46,466 nt of DNA from Legionella drancourtii LLAP12 (GCF_000162755.2 NZ_JH413811.1:10058-56523); one strand, 5' to 3'. Shown: positions 1 through 9,840, numbered from the stretch's first letter. Notes: generated from the sequence alone by a model not told the origin. Numbers and translations: made by a program.

Positions 1-15
1 TTTGCCTCATATTTT

Positions 16-273
16 TCAATATGTTAACGACAAAATGTCAACACACCCTAATTTTTTCAGACATTTAATTTGCCAACCCCGGTCTTCTTCATGCTTACGG
101 CAAAGCAAATTCCGGACAGCCCAATAGAGCGAGTCGCCATTTAGCTCATCCATTAAATTAACAATCACTTCAGAAGACAAGTTGAGAAAACTCTGTTCTT
201 CTAGAATGCTTGGCGTATTAAAAAGTTCCTGAAGCATCTCAGGATTAGCTACCACCAGAGCATTACTTGCCAT
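16..273 (-). CDS. Small hypothetical protein (85 aa)
   Basis: I do not recognise this protein. It is a short, soluble-looking, mostly helical and acidic chain with two Cys in the C-terminal third, no signal peptide and no membrane segment. An in-frame GTG at 298-300 would add nine residues. I prefer the ATG at 271-273, because a sigma70-like promoter at 312-339 would put the transcription start near 305, almost on top of the GTG. With the ATG the leader is about 30 bases. The Shine-Dalgarno match is poor. The gene stands alone; the next gene to the right ends at 531 on the same strand. Confidence 0.5.
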   Translation of the reverse strand: MASNALVVANPEMLQELFNTPSILEEQSFLNLSSEVIVNLMDELNGDSLYWAVRNLLCRKHEEDRGWQIKCLKKLGCVDILSLTY

Positions 274-311
274 ATATCTAAACACCAAAAAAAATAACAC
301 GAAGTGTTCGT

Positions 312-339
312 ATTATACATAGTGCATATCCGTGGTCAA
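312..339 (-). promoter_or_regulatory. Sigma70-type promoter for the 85-aa gene
   Basis: Read on the minus strand there is a -35 box TTGACC (339-334) and a perfect -10 box TATAAT (317-312) separated by 16 bases. Transcription would start near 305 and run into the small gene ending at 16. The rest of the gap up to 530 shows nothing else I can name. Confidence 0.6.
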
Positions 340-530
340 TTTCTTAAATAGCACAGCTGTTGCAATAAACTGCATTATCCATTTTTTCAGAAATGGATAA
401 AAAAATGACCAATCTTATATTGACAGGGAATAACCTTTTGATATTTAAATAATTTTATTACGATAAAATCGTGTACATGCCTTGATACAATAAGCGTAAA
501 AAACTATTCGTTCAGATAAATTCATTCTTA

Positions 531-2477
531 TTAAAGATTTGTTGGTGGCTTTTGTTCTTCATCGCGTGCTACTTCGGGCACTTCCAGAAGCGAATTACCG
601 GCTGCAGGCTCTGTATGCAAGTCCTGTAATACTGATTTATAATCTGAAATCGAATTAGCTAAACGCCCCCCCTTGCTCGCGATATTTGGCGTTTTGGGGA
701 GGTTTATACCAACAATTGCTGCAACAGCCTGAATAAATGCGTTTAAGGCACTACTTAAAGCATTCCATACAGTAGATGCTCTACCTGAAGACTCTTGAGA
801 AAGAGCACCTAATTCTCGCGTAATCTGAGGGATAAGATCTTTTCTGGAATGAATCTCTTCGCAAGCGCGCTGGCACGCACCGGCAATTCGAGTTAACTGA
901 TCAAGACTCTTTATACCAACGTATTGTTGACTCATCACCTCAGAATCTGGAGTAACTATTGAATCAATATGTGCTAAAACATTGGCGCCTGTTTCTTGGA
1001 AATTCTTGCGTAAGGGCTCATCCCGATGTTCATAATGCTGCAACGCATTGACAAATTTCCCTCGCGCTTCAATGTATTCAGTAATAGCTCGTTCTTTAAA
1101 CTCATGCACGGGATCAAGGTGAGGATTCTCATTTATTTTTGCCTCTAATTCGCAATACCAGTTAAGACGAGCCTTAATTCCTGGTTCATGTTGGCAACAA
1201 GATAAGGACTCAATTAAAACTTGTGTTAGATGCTGTTTTGTAACCAATGTTTCTGGTGCGCCTTCACACCAATTTGTGTTTTTAAATAAAGTATCTGCAA
1301 GTTGTTTCTTTACTTCATCGCTCGTTAAGAATTCGGCCCCGGCTAAACGATTTAAGAGTTCTAATTTCGGTGTCTGTAGTGCTATTGCTTTATTTAATAA
1401 ACCATTAGTACTTAAATAGGTATTATAGATACGTACCAATTGATGTTTACTTTGTTCATCTTCACTCAAATGACGAATTTCTTCGGCTAATTTCGGCGCC
1501 GCATGATGAAGGCGCGAAGCAATTTGGCCCTTAACTACCTCAAATTCGGGCTTTGCTACACTGTATTCTTGCGGAGGACTAACAAGTACCGCATGGTCTC
1601 TTTCCGTAGAATCCTCCATGCCAATGTTAATAACATGCTCTGTAGTTATCGTTTCATTGGGCTCGTTACCATCAGCAATCCCCACATAATCGAGCATTCC
1701 CTGCTTTGCGTAACCACGACGTTTGGAATCTTCAATTGAGTCCTTACCTAATTTACTGTAAGTCACCTCAGAGCTAAAATGCCGGTCGGCAAAAGGCGCT
1801 TTATGAAAGGCCTGTACTTCAGGAGCATCAGGTCTATCCATCAATAAATTAATGGCATAATCCCCTTCTAACTTATCGCGAGTATTTGCATCATAACCGG
1901 AAATTTTTAAATTAGGACATACTAAGACAAGAGCCTCCCAAGACTCGACTTTTTCTTTTGAGCTGGCCCTATGTAGATTAGCCCAATCATCATTACGTTT
2001 ATTGCTGTTATTTGAATCTAAATGACCACTAATAGATTGTATCTTAATACGCTCTTCCTCAGGCTCCCCCTCATTTCTTGTTATTGTAAAATCAGTAACC
2101 ATGCCCCCTTTATTATAACCACTGCCACTAAAACGTTTACCATTACGCCTAGCCGCTATTGCTGACTCAGTTTGAAAAGTCAAATCGGATTTATGGAGGA
2201 CATAAGTAGCAATTCCAGTATTCGAATGAAATTGGGTTGAAGGCTTAGTATGAGTAACCATTGTCGCCAGGCACTTAACACAATAACCTTTTTCCTTGAC
2301 TAGACGTTCTAACTGTAGCCTTGTTTTTTCAAAATCAACTTCTTGGCAGTTGATTACGATAAAATCTACCCCCTCACCGTCAATAAGTAAATGAACAATT
2401 TGCGCACTTGCTTCGGTGCCAAGAGTATCATTACCACAATTTGCAGTAACCGCCCGATAAGTAAAAGGTTTAGGCAT
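531..2477 (-). CDS. Endonuclease/exonuclease/phosphatase (EEP) fold protein, candidate Dot/Icm effector
   Basis: The 648-residue protein has an N-terminal EEP-superfamily domain, about residues 5-310, the fold of inositol-polyphosphate 5-phosphatases, sphingomyelinases and DNase I. The expected motifs appear in order: Asn13 in TANCGN, metal-binding Glu46 in INCQEVDF, His152/Asp154 in SGHLD, Asp196/Asn198 in GYDANTR, Asp263 in MLDYVG and the catalytic Asp294-His295 pair in RDHAVLVS. The rest is helical, with a hydrophobic stretch near residues 590-612 (WNALSSALNAFIQAVAAIVG) that could touch a membrane. The tail is Glu-rich (EVPEVARDEEQKPP), as in many Dot/Icm substrates. No signal peptide is seen. 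The start has an AGAGAG Shine-Dalgarno. It lies 100 bases downstream of another phosphatase-like gene on the same strand. The substrate (lipid, nucleotide or nucleic acid) cannot be read from the sequence. Confidence 0.7.
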   Translation of the reverse strand: MPKPFTYRAVTANCGNDTLGTEASAQIVHLLIDGEGVDFIVINCQEVDFEKTRLQLERLVKEKGYCVKCLATMVTHTKPSTQFHSNTGIATYVLHKSDLTFQTESAIAARRNGKRFSGSGYNKGGMVTDFTITRNEGEPEEERIKIQSISGHLDSNNSNKRNDDWANLHRASSKEKVESWEALVLVCPNLKISGYDANTRDKLEGDYAINLLMDRPDAPEVQAFHKAPFADRHFSSEVTYSKLGKDSIEDSKRRGYAKQGMLDYVGIADGNEPNETITTEHVINIGMEDSTERDHAVLVSPPQEYSVAKPEFEVVKGQIASRLHHAAPKLAEEIRHLSEDEQSKHQLVRIYNTYLSTNGLLNKAIALQTPKLELLNRLAGAEFLTSDEVKKQLADTLFKNTNWCEGAPETLVTKQHLTQVLIESLSCCQHEPGIKARLNWYCELEAKINENPHLDPVHEFKERAITEYIEARGKFVNALQHYEHRDEPLRKNFQETGANVLAHIDSIVTPDSEVMSQQYVGIKSLDQLTRIAGACQRACEEIHSRKDLIPQITRELGALSQESSGRASTVWNALSSALNAFIQAVAAIVGINLPKTPNIASKGGRLANSISDYKSVLQDLHTEPAAGNSLLEVPEVARDEEQKPPTNL

Positions 2478-2577
2478 AATAGCTCTCTTTTATACGTTTT
2501 CCATATATTAACATCAATTTCGCATAAGAGATCAAGTACAACCTTAGCTCACCGAACGAAGCGAAAACGCACATTAT

Positions 2578-5500
2578 TTAAAGATGTTGTCTTTGCCCTT
2601 CCCTTTCTGTATCAATTTCGCCTTGTTCTCTTGGCAAATCATCATGCAATTTCTTTTTGCTTTCCTGAGTTAATACTTTATTTTCAGCAACTGAATGATT
2701 ATTTACTGCCAGGGTGTGGTGTTCATGAGATTGCGATTTTGGCCAGGCATGTGCATACGGTTGTGGGTTTAACTTCTCGCGTATATCCTTAAATAAGTTT
2801 TCAGGTGTTTTAATTCCGTCTCTAATCATCATGCATTCTTTGTAATTACTCCAGCCTATCTTATTTTTTGCATCTAATTTATAGTGCTCCGCTATATCTT
2901 CCGCTCTAGCGGGTATTTCTAGCTTTTTCAAATTGGCAACGGCCGCTGTCATTATTTGCATGTCAGCGTTTACCTCTTCGACACTCCGTTTATGCGCTCC
3001 CCCCACATACAACTTAAGCCTATCCGCAGCCGCATTATACTTACCAACCTCTCGGTTTATATGAATCATCGCTTCTGAAAATTCCTGTTTTGCTTTGTAG
3101 TCAGGATCAGTTCGAGATAAAACTTCTTCGCGTACTGCACTGGCAAATTGTTTAGCAGTTTTGCTTATCGTTGCTATTGCAACATTAAACCAGCCTTGTG
3201 CTTTTTGCGCCATTGTTTGTTGAGCCGCTAAATTCTCAGCAGGCTCATTCTGGCTAGTATGACGCATAGGTGTATCAACATGTTGTTGTTTTGCAGTTTC
3301 TTGGGCTAAAAGTTGCTCTACATCCAATTGCCCCTTTAATTTCACACCTATTCTATCAAATAAGGCATCATAGCTATCCGCGCCGCGGCGAATCCGCATA
3401 CCATCTTGGTAATTACTCCATAGGTTCCTATTATTTGTATTTGGATCGCCTTGATATTTTTTTGCTATATCGTCGACACCGGCAGGAATTTCCATCTTTT
3501 TCAAATTTGCAGCCGCAGCAATCATTTTTTGCATATAAGCTTTTACTTCTTCGACAGTATATTTTCTTGCTCCGCCTTCATATAATTTAAGCTCATCCTT
3601 AGCTACATTATATTGCCCAACATCTGTGCTTATAAGAACCATTGCGGCAGAGAATTCCTGTTTTGCTTTATAATTAGGATCAGTTCGGGATAATACCTGT
3701 TCTCTTACAACACTAGCGAATTGTCTGGCGGTATTAGCCATCGTTCCTACTGCGGCATTAAACCACCCTTGTGCTTTTTGTGCTGTTGTTTGTTTGACAA
3801 CCAAATTCACAGCAGACTCGCTCTTGGTATCCTGATGTGTTGAATCATGGACATCGGTGACATTAACCGTTCTTCTTTGCGGTAGAAGAGCAGTTGTTGT
3901 CGCATTATTTGGTGCAATAGCTTTAGAAACATCGGCGAAAAACGCTCTAACCGCATTGAAGCCAGGAATCCTGTCCACAAAACTACGTGTTGGCGCAGCT
4001 AAACCATTCGTATCCGCTGAAAAAGCAGTGTAATGAAAAGCATCAATGGCAGCCCGATAAATATTTATATTTTTTTGTACGTGTTGTTTCTGAGTATCCG
4101 CCACCTCTTGAGTTAGTTCCCCGCTAGCAAGCTTAGTATCAATGTTCACCAGCTGGCGTTCACTTTTCTCAAGTTCTTCTTCGGCCCCTTTAAGTTGCTC
4201 CATGAGAACATCGTCAGACACTTTATTTTTACCAATACCATTATCCAAATTAAAAACATGAGGGGACTTACTAAAAGCACCGTCATGTCCATGGTAATAC
4301 TCCAGATTATAACGTGTTACATCAAAAAATCCTTTCATTTCAGCAGGCCTAGCTGTTTCATCTTGATCAACCGTAGGATTCCAACGATTCCAAATCAAGT
4401 AGACCAAAGGATGCGCTTCTATTTCTTGTGGGCTTAAACCCGCAGGATCGATGTCTGGTGATATAGTGCATAGGGTATGAATAGTACCAGCTTGAATATG
4501 CTCAGCCAATGCAGCGTTAATGGAATCAATCGTCTGTGCTAGAGCATTAGCAGTTCCTTCCTGATAGCCCACTCCAAGTTTATTTGCAATTTTTTCAATA
4601 ATATCAAACCGAACTGGTGCATGGGTAAACAGTCGTATGGTTGGTGGATTTCCATCTGCAAGTTGGTAGTCAATGGCTTTCAAATTAGGCGTGTACGCAT
4701 TATTAACCCAGCCATCCATCGTCGCTTTTGAAACAATGCCATTATCCAACAAAAGTTTTAATCCCGCTAATGAAGGCCGATCATAGGAACTTACAACATC
4801 ACTTTGAACACCCTCATTGAAGGTAATAAATTCATTACTGTGATTAGAAATAGTAATTTTAAAATTTACATCCTTTTTTTTAAGATAATTCATAAAGGCC
4901 AGCATAAAATAATCATTTTTGCCTCGATCAGCCAATTCATCACCAATTAAGCGAATTAGTCCAGGTTTACGGTCAACTTCCAACTTATCTAAAAATGCAT
5001 TAAAGCGATCAATAATAGCAGGAAAATTTGCTTTTACCTGGGCATTTAATTTTTCAATATTTTCTTTTTGTACAGCAACTTCCGCTTGATCTTTGCTTAC
5101 AGATGCAATTCTTATTTGTGCTTTTTGCAAGTCAGTTAAGATCTCAAGTTTTTCTGTCCATTCTGTTACCAGTGGATCGTCAGAATTTTCTTTGAGCTTT
5201 AAATTTAAAGAAGCAATCTCTGTCGCAAGCGTACTCTCAGCCGGAATTACTTGCTGAATTTTCTCGTCAATGAGTTTATTAATATGGGCAACACCCTCGC
5301 TACTTAAATCAGCAGAACTGGTTCCTATTTTTTCGAGTAAAATGCTTAGCGGCGGAAAACTTGTGCTTGTTTTATTTCCTTCTACTGCTCGCTGAATGGA
5401 TATCTCTAAAGATCTTATCTTTGAGCCAATCTCTTCCTGATTGTTACCATTAATAGTCGTTATGTTTCCACTCTCATTGTAAAGCGTTACAAACTCATCA

Positions 5501-5688
5501 TAAGCTTGTTCAGGATCTATTCCTTCTTTAAATTTAAATGCATTGTGACGTATTAAGGAATAAAGTAATTTAACCGGGTTGCCGTGAAGATCACCAACCG
5601 TCAAAGAACCTTGATGGGGTTCAAAGGACTGGGGATATTTCTCAATATTTACATCATGGATTCGTTGTCGGATAAATTCGTTAGGCAT
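2578..5688 (-). CDS. PPP-type metallophosphatase with duplicated C-terminal module, WipA/WipB-like candidate effector
   Basis: This is a 1036-residue protein. The calcineurin-like phosphoesterase motifs are clear: GDLHGN at residues 32-37, GDELADRG at 249-256, the variant SNHSNE at 281-286 in place of GNHE, and the metal-ligand His356 in LFTHAPV. An insertion of about 210 residues, much of it predicted coiled coil, separates the first two motifs. The Legionella WipA and WipB effectors are phosphatases with this type of divergent PPP core, so I infer protein phosphatase activity in the host. Residues about 633-787 and 823-976 are two copies of one helical module. The C-terminal tail is rich in Glu, Arg and Gln, like an E-block translocation signal. 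No signal peptide is seen. The start ATG at 5688 follows GGGAATG. Confidence 0.72.
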   Translation of the reverse strand: MPNEFIRQRIHDVNIEKYPQSFEPHQGSLTVGDLHGNPVKLLYSLIRHNAFKFKEGIDPEQAYDEFVTLYNESGNITTINGNNQEEIGSKIRSLEISIQRAVEGNKTSTSFPPLSILLEKIGTSSADLSSEGVAHINKLIDEKIQQVIPAESTLATEIASLNLKLKENSDDPLVTEWTEKLEILTDLQKAQIRIASVSKDQAEVAVQKENIEKLNAQVKANFPAIIDRFNAFLDKLEVDRKPGLIRLIGDELADRGKNDYFMLAFMNYLKKKDVNFKITISNHSNEFITFNEGVQSDVVSSYDRPSLAGLKLLLDNGIVSKATMDGWVNNAYTPNLKAIDYQLADGNPPTIRLFTHAPVRFDIIEKIANKLGVGYQEGTANALAQTIDSINAALAEHIQAGTIHTLCTISPDIDPAGLSPQEIEAHPLVYLIWNRWNPTVDQDETARPAEMKGFFDVTRYNLEYYHGHDGAFSKSPHVFNLDNGIGKNKVSDDVLMEQLKGAEEELEKSERQLVNIDTKLASGELTQEVADTQKQHVQKNINIYRAAIDAFHYTAFSADTNGLAAPTRSFVDRIPGFNAVRAFFADVSKAIAPNNATTTALLPQRRTVNVTDVHDSTHQDTKSESAVNLVVKQTTAQKAQGWFNAAVGTMANTARQFASVVREQVLSRTDPNYKAKQEFSAAMVLISTDVGQYNVAKDELKLYEGGARKYTVEEVKAYMQKMIAAAANLKKMEIPAGVDDIAKKYQGDPNTNNRNLWSNYQDGMRIRRGADSYDALFDRIGVKLKGQLDVEQLLAQETAKQQHVDTPMRHTSQNEPAENLAAQQTMAQKAQGWFNVAIATISKTAKQFASAVREEVLSRTDPDYKAKQEFSEAMIHINREVGKYNAAADRLKLYVGGAHKRSVEEVNADMQIMTAAVANLKKLEIPARAEDIAEHYKLDAKNKIGWSNYKECMMIRDGIKTPENLFKDIREKLNPQPYAHAWPKSQSHEHHTLAVNNHSVAENKVLTQESKKKLHDDLPREQGEIDTEREGQRQHL
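2761..3222 (-). repeat. Second copy of the internal protein repeat in the Wip-like phosphatase
   Basis: It encodes about 154 residues that start QKAQGWFN and include LSRTDPDYKAKQEFSEAM and AVANLKKLEIPA. It pairs with the copy at 3329-3792. The two are alike over their whole length, with close identity in the first half and weaker similarity towards the end. Confidence 0.85.
3329..3792 (-). repeat. First copy of the internal protein repeat in the Wip-like phosphatase
   Basis: It encodes about 155 residues that start QKAQGWFN and include LSRTDPNYKAKQEFSAAM and AAANLKKMEIPA. A linker of about 35 residues separates it from the second copy. The copies have diverged enough for the duplication to be old rather than an assembly artefact. 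Confidence 0.85.
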
Positions 5689-5815
5689 GATTCATTCCCA
5701 AACAAGGCATAATTACCTTAAGTATAGAAATAAAAAACGCATATCGCCTTTCTTTTGATCAAAAAAAGAAAAAACAGAATATAATTAACCAATTTTCTGC
5801 ACTTTCTAGAGTCTA

Positions 5816-5877
5816 TTGACATTTCGCTCGCTTGAGCCAAAATCAGCCTATTTTGGCCAAGATAGTAGAAATGTCAA
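5816..5877. repeat. Nested palindromic intergenic element, copy 1
   Basis: The ends are perfect inverted repeats, TTGACATTTC at 5816-5825 and GAAATGTCAA at 5868-5877. Inside is a second inverted pair, GCCAAAAT and ATTTTGGC, around a CAGCCT loop. Related sequence lies at 13586-13639 and, partially, around 27210-27235, which suggests a dispersed non-coding repeat family. The rest of the 5689-5918 gap holds nothing recognisable. Confidence 0.6.
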
Positions 5878-5918
5878 CAACCCCTCGTGAGCTGAAGCAG
5901 TACAAAATGTACTGTTCA

Positions 5919-7004
5919 TTATGGATTAACCATGCTGTTCGTTACATCAGCAAGGTTTGCTTGTTGGCATTTTTCTTGACAGACTAAAACTGCGTCAAAT
6001 ATTTGCTCTACATCGCCCTTTTCAGCCCAAAAACTTTGAAATGCTAAGGGATAATCCTTTAATAGATCTTTTTTGGAAGACTTAAAATCAACTAATGTAT
6101 CACGCAATATTTCTAACACGGACACTTTATGCTGTGCTTTTTCATCCAGAGTTAATTTTCCAAAAGACGCTATTTTTCTAGAAATAATTTCATCTAAATA
6201 GTCCTGTGCACACTCCACATCCATTTCTCTTACTTTCGCACTGTAGTCAAAACGCGTAAATAAGCGATGATGATTAGGATTTTTTTCCTGAGTTTTATCA
6301 AGGTAAAATTGTACTTCTTGTTTTGACATCCAGGCATCATCCTGCACCAATTCGGGCTTGCCCAGATTCAAAAAACCTTTAATGGCTAATTTCCAATTAT
6401 GGGGAACAATTCGCCATAAAATATCCAAGCCAGTAAAAGTAACCGCGACCATAGCACAACCCACACCAACTAATGGCGCAACACTAGGAAATAGCATCAC
6501 AAACAGAACCGAACCAACAGCTGCAAATAATAAACCAAGAATAAACAAATTATTTAACGCGGCTTGAAGATGGTGCATGCGCTGAGAACTTCCTTGCAAA
6601 GCTTCATAAGCTCTATGAAAATTAATACCCACCATCATAATTTGGTGAAGACTGGCCACCATTAAACTGCTAAAAAAGAACCACGGACCAGCAGCAAAGC
6701 TAACGCCCCAAAAAACAGAAATTGCTGCGCCATAAAGCGACACACTGCCTAAAACAGCACAAAGTGCAGAGACAACAAAACCAAACCACTGATCCAAATT
6801 TTGATTATGCGCCTTACTAAGGCGATAAGCATTGATTAACGCATTAATCGTTAATAAAAGACCAATAAAAGGAAGCATAACAAAAAATAAAGGCGATGCG
6901 CCAAATGCAGAATACCACCGTGCATCGGCCATTGTTGCAAATAAAGCTATGTCCTGGGTTTCTTTTATGTATGTAACTGCTTTTTGAAATTCACCAACCG
7001 ACAT
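5919..7004 (-). CDS. Polytopic membrane protein of unknown function
   Basis: I do not recognise the family. The 361-residue protein has about five hydrophobic segments in its first 205 residues, around 36-58, 73-95, 98-122, 150-172 and 176-200. A charged cytosolic-looking domain of about 150 residues follows. There is no cleavable signal peptide. The start is supported by AGGTGATTT just before the ATG. It lies 104 bases downstream of lysS on the same strand, but an inverted repeat at 7025-7088 separates them, so co-transcription is uncertain. A membrane-targeted effector is possible, but nothing in the sequence demands it. Confidence 0.6.
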   Translation of the reverse strand: MSVGEFQKAVTYIKETQDIALFATMADARWYSAFGASPLFFVMLPFIGLLLTINALINAYRLSKAHNQNLDQWFGFVVSALCAVLGSVSLYGAAISVFWGVSFAAGPWFFFSSLMVASLHQIMMVGINFHRAYEALQGSSQRMHHLQAALNNLFILGLLFAAVGSVLFVMLFPSVAPLVGVGCAMVAVTFTGLDILWRIVPHNWKLAIKGFLNLGKPELVQDDAWMSKQEVQFYLDKTQEKNPNHHRLFTRFDYSAKVREMDVECAQDYLDEIISRKIASFGKLTLDEKAQHKVSVLEILRDTLVDFKSSKKDLLKDYPLAFQSFWAEKGDVEQIFDAVLVCQEKCQQANLADVTNSMVNP

Positions 7005-7024
7005 AAATCACCTGATAAAAAGCA

Positions 7025-7088
7025 GTAGGGTCTGAAGTCTCTTTTTCTCTCGAAAAAAAATTATTGTTCATGGACTTCAATACCCTAC
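7025..7088. repeat. Imperfect inverted repeat between lysS and the membrane-protein gene
   Basis: The arm GTAGGGTCTGAAGTC at 7025-7039 pairs with GACTTCAATACCCTAC at 7073-7088, with one mismatch/bulge. The spacing is long. It may be a terminator-like or REP-like structure after lysS, but no clear T run follows on the minus strand. Confidence 0.4.
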
Positions 7089-7108
7089 CTAACAAAGGGA
7101 TTGCAAAA

Positions 7109-8602
7109 TTATTGCCGCAAATGTGGGAATAAAATCACGTCACGAATCGATTGAGAGTTCGTAAATAACATGACCAATCGATCTATGCCAATCCCTTCAC
7201 CTGCAGTAGGCGGCAATCCATATTCTAAAGCTTCAATGTAATCGCTGTCATAATGCATGGCTTCAAGATCACCGGCATCTTTTTCTTCCACTTGCTTACG
7301 GAAACGTTCTGCTTGATCTTCAGCATCATTCAACTCTGAAAATCCATTAGCAATTTCACGACCAGCAATGAAAAACTCAAAACGATCAGTGACTTCTGGA
7401 TCGCTGTCGCTACGACGGGCTAAAGGTGATATTTCTGTCGGATACGCCGTAATAAATGTAGGCTGGAACAATTGATGTTCTACAGTTTCTTCAAACAGTA
7501 TCATTTGTAACTTGCCTAAGCCATCGGTTTCTTTAAACGCAAATCCTTTTTCTTGTAAAATCTGACGGCATACCGCAACACTTTCTAACTGTTGAGCACT
7601 AATTTGCGGATGATAATGCAAAATGGCTTCTTTTACTGTCATGCGTGTAAAAGGTTGATTAAAATCAATTGATTGTCCTTGATATTCAACCTGACGAGTC
7701 CCTAAAACCACATCACATAAATACTGTAATAATTGCTCGGTGAACGTCATCAAGTCATTATAGTCAGCATAAGCCTGATAAAATTCAACCATAGTAAATT
7801 CAGGATTATGGCGTGTAGAAATACCTTCATTGCGGAAATTACGATTAATTTCATACACCCGCTCAAAACCACCAACAACCAATCGCTTTAAATAAAGCTC
7901 AGGCGCAATACGCAGATACATCGTCATGTCCAGACTGTTATGATGCGTAATAAAAGGACGGGCTACCGCACCACCAGGAATGGGGTGCATCATTGGGGTT
8001 TCAACTTCCAAAAACTGGTTTTTATCCATGAATTGTCTGAACGCTTGAATTAAGCGTGAACGAATCAGGAATGTCGTACGACTGTCCTCATTTGCAATCA
8101 AATCAACATAACGCTTACGGTATTTAACTTCTTGATCGGCCAGGCCATGAAATTTATCAGGCAAAGGCCGTAAGGATTTAGTTAATAATTCAATATGTTC
8201 TGCATTGAGGGTTAATTCGCCAGTATTGGTTTTAAATAATTCCCCACTAACGCCAACGATGTCTCCCAAATCCCAGTGTTTGAATTGTTCGTAGAGTTCA
8301 GGAAGGTCATTTGCTCTAATGTAAATTTGAATACGTCCTGAAACATCTTGAATATGGAAGAAGCTGGCTTTCCCCATAATACGTCTTAAGACAATACGCC
8401 CCGCAACAGATGCTTTAACTTGTTGTTGCGCCAAAGTTTCTTTTCCTAATTCAGCATACGCTTTGAGTAAATCAGCCGCTAAATGCTCACGACGAAATTC
8501 ATTCGGAAAATTAAAACCCCCAGAACGTAATTCTGCTAATTTTTGTTTGCGTATATGATAGACTTCGCTTTCATCTAAATGTTCTACTTGTTCTTCTGTC
8601 AT
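7109..8602 (-). CDS. lysS: Lysyl-tRNA synthetase, class II
   Basis: This enzyme charges tRNA-Lys with lysine using ATP, in the cytoplasm. The 497-residue length is close to E. coli LysS (505). An N-terminal OB-fold anticodon-binding domain covers about residues 60-165 ([20 protein letters not shown]). The three class II motifs follow: motif 1 around [20 protein letters not shown], motif 2 [16 protein letters not shown] and motif 3 [13 protein letters not shown]. The ATG overlaps the prfB stop by four bases (ATGA), so lysS is probably translationally coupled to prfB. This is the same prfB-lysS pairing as in E. coli. Confidence 0.98.
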   Translation of the reverse strand: MTEEQVEHLDESEVYHIRKQKLAELRSGGFNFPNEFRREHLAADLLKAYAELGKETLAQQQVKASVAGRIVLRRIMGKASFFHIQDVSGRIQIYIRANDLPELYEQFKHWDLGDIVGVSGELFKTNTGELTLNAEHIELLTKSLRPLPDKFHGLADQEVKYRKRYVDLIANEDSRTTFLIRSRLIQAFRQFMDKNQFLEVETPMMHPIPGGAVARPFITHHNSLDMTMYLRIAPELYLKRLVVGGFERVYEINRNFRNEGISTRHNPEFTMVEFYQAYADYNDLMTFTEQLLQYLCDVVLGTRQVEYQGQSIDFNQPFTRMTVKEAILHYHPQISAQQLESVAVCRQILQEKGFAFKETDGLGKLQMILFEETVEHQLFQPTFITAYPTEISPLARRSDSDPEVTDRFEFFIAGREIANGFSELNDAEDQAERFRKQVEEKDAGDLEAMHYDSDYIEALEYGLPPTAGEGIGIDRLVMLFTNSQSIRDVILFPHLRQ

Positions 8603-9706
8603 GCTACCCCTACTCCTGCCTTTAAACTGGCTTCGATAAATTGATCCAATGCACCATCCAATACAGCTTGGGTATTGCTCGTCTCAACACCAGTGCGCAG
8701 ATCTTTAATACGAGATTGATCCAATACGTAAGAACGAATTTGTGATCCCCAACCTATGTCTGATTTGCTGGCTTCCAATGCTTGCTGCTCAGCATTTTTC
8801 TTTTGCATTTCCAATTCATACAATTTAGCACGCAATTGTTTCATTGCCTGATCTTTATTGCGATGTTGACTGCGGTCGTTCTGGCACTGAACAACAATAC
8901 CACTAGGAGCATGCGTTATCCGCACCGCAGAGTCAGTTCGGTTAACGTGCTGACCACCCGCTCCAGAAGCGCGATACGTATCAATACGTAAATCGGCTGG
9001 ATTAATTTCAATTTCAATGTCGTCATCAATTTCAGGGGAAATAAATACCGCTGCAAACGATGTATGACGCCGGTTACCAGAATCAAAGGGGGATTTGCGA
9101 ACTAAGCGATGTACCCCTGTTTCCGTACGCAACCAACCAAAGGCATATTCGCCTTGAAAATAAATGGTTGCACTTTTAATACCAGCAACATCCCCCGGTG
9201 AGCATTCGATAAGTTCGGTAGTAAATCCATGTTGCTCACCCCAGCGTAAATACATACGCAACAACATTTCTGCCCAATCCTGAGCCTCCGTACCACCTGA
9301 ACCGGATTGAATGTCTAAGTAGGCATTGCAGCCATCCATCCGTCCAGAAAACATCCGTCTGAATTCCAAATCAGCAACTTTCTGCTCAATAGTCTCTAAT
9401 TCAGCACCTATTTCATTAATGGCTTGCTCGTCATTTTCTTCGCGCGCCAATTCAAATAATTCGGTTAAATCAATAATAGACTGACTCAAGCCGCTTAACG
9501 TAAAAACAACATTTTCCAGCTGAGTTCGTTCACGACCTAAAGCCTGAGCTACTTCAGGATTATTCCAAACAGTGGATGACTCCAGTTCACGAACAACCTC
9601 TTCCAAGCGCTCATTCTTGGTCTCAAAGTCAAAGATACCCCCGAAGCGCTTCTACTCGCTTATCCAGATCCACCAGATTAAGGCTAATTTGGTTTACTTC
9701 CAACAT
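8599..9706 (-). CDS. prfB: Peptide chain release factor 2, needing a +1 programmed frameshift
   Basis: RF2 reads UGA and UAA stop codons and releases the finished peptide. The gene is in two frames. ATG at 9706-9704 opens 25 codons ending ...LRGYL, followed by an in-frame TGA at 9631-9629. Skipping the single T at 9631 continues with GAC at 9630-9628 through to the stop at 8599. The product is 368 residues. The stop-recognition tripeptide SPF falls at 205-207 and the catalytic GGQ at 250-252, the same numbers as in E. coli RF2. The frameshift autoregulates RF2: low RF2 leaves the UGA unread and favours shifting. A GAAGAG ribosome site precedes the ATG. The gene overlaps lysS by four bases. 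Confidence 0.97.
9628..9643 (-). promoter_or_regulatory. prfB recoding site
   Basis: The minus strand reads CGGGGGTATCTTTGAC. The slippery CTT-T precedes the TGA, and a G-rich internal Shine-Dalgarno-like stretch lies just upstream. E. coli has AGGGGGTATCTTTGAC; here the first A is a C. A reader calling genes by simple open frames would miss the first 33 residues of RF2 and start wrongly at 9606. Confidence 0.93.
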
Positions 9707-9840
9707 AAGTGTCTCTTCAAAAAAATTAACTTAGGATTTTAGCGCGAAAGTGTCTTACTATCTAGAGTTAATTGATTATAAATTTGACTATATTCATAGA
9801 ATTATAGAGGAGCGATAATGATTGAGTAAAAACTTACTTT

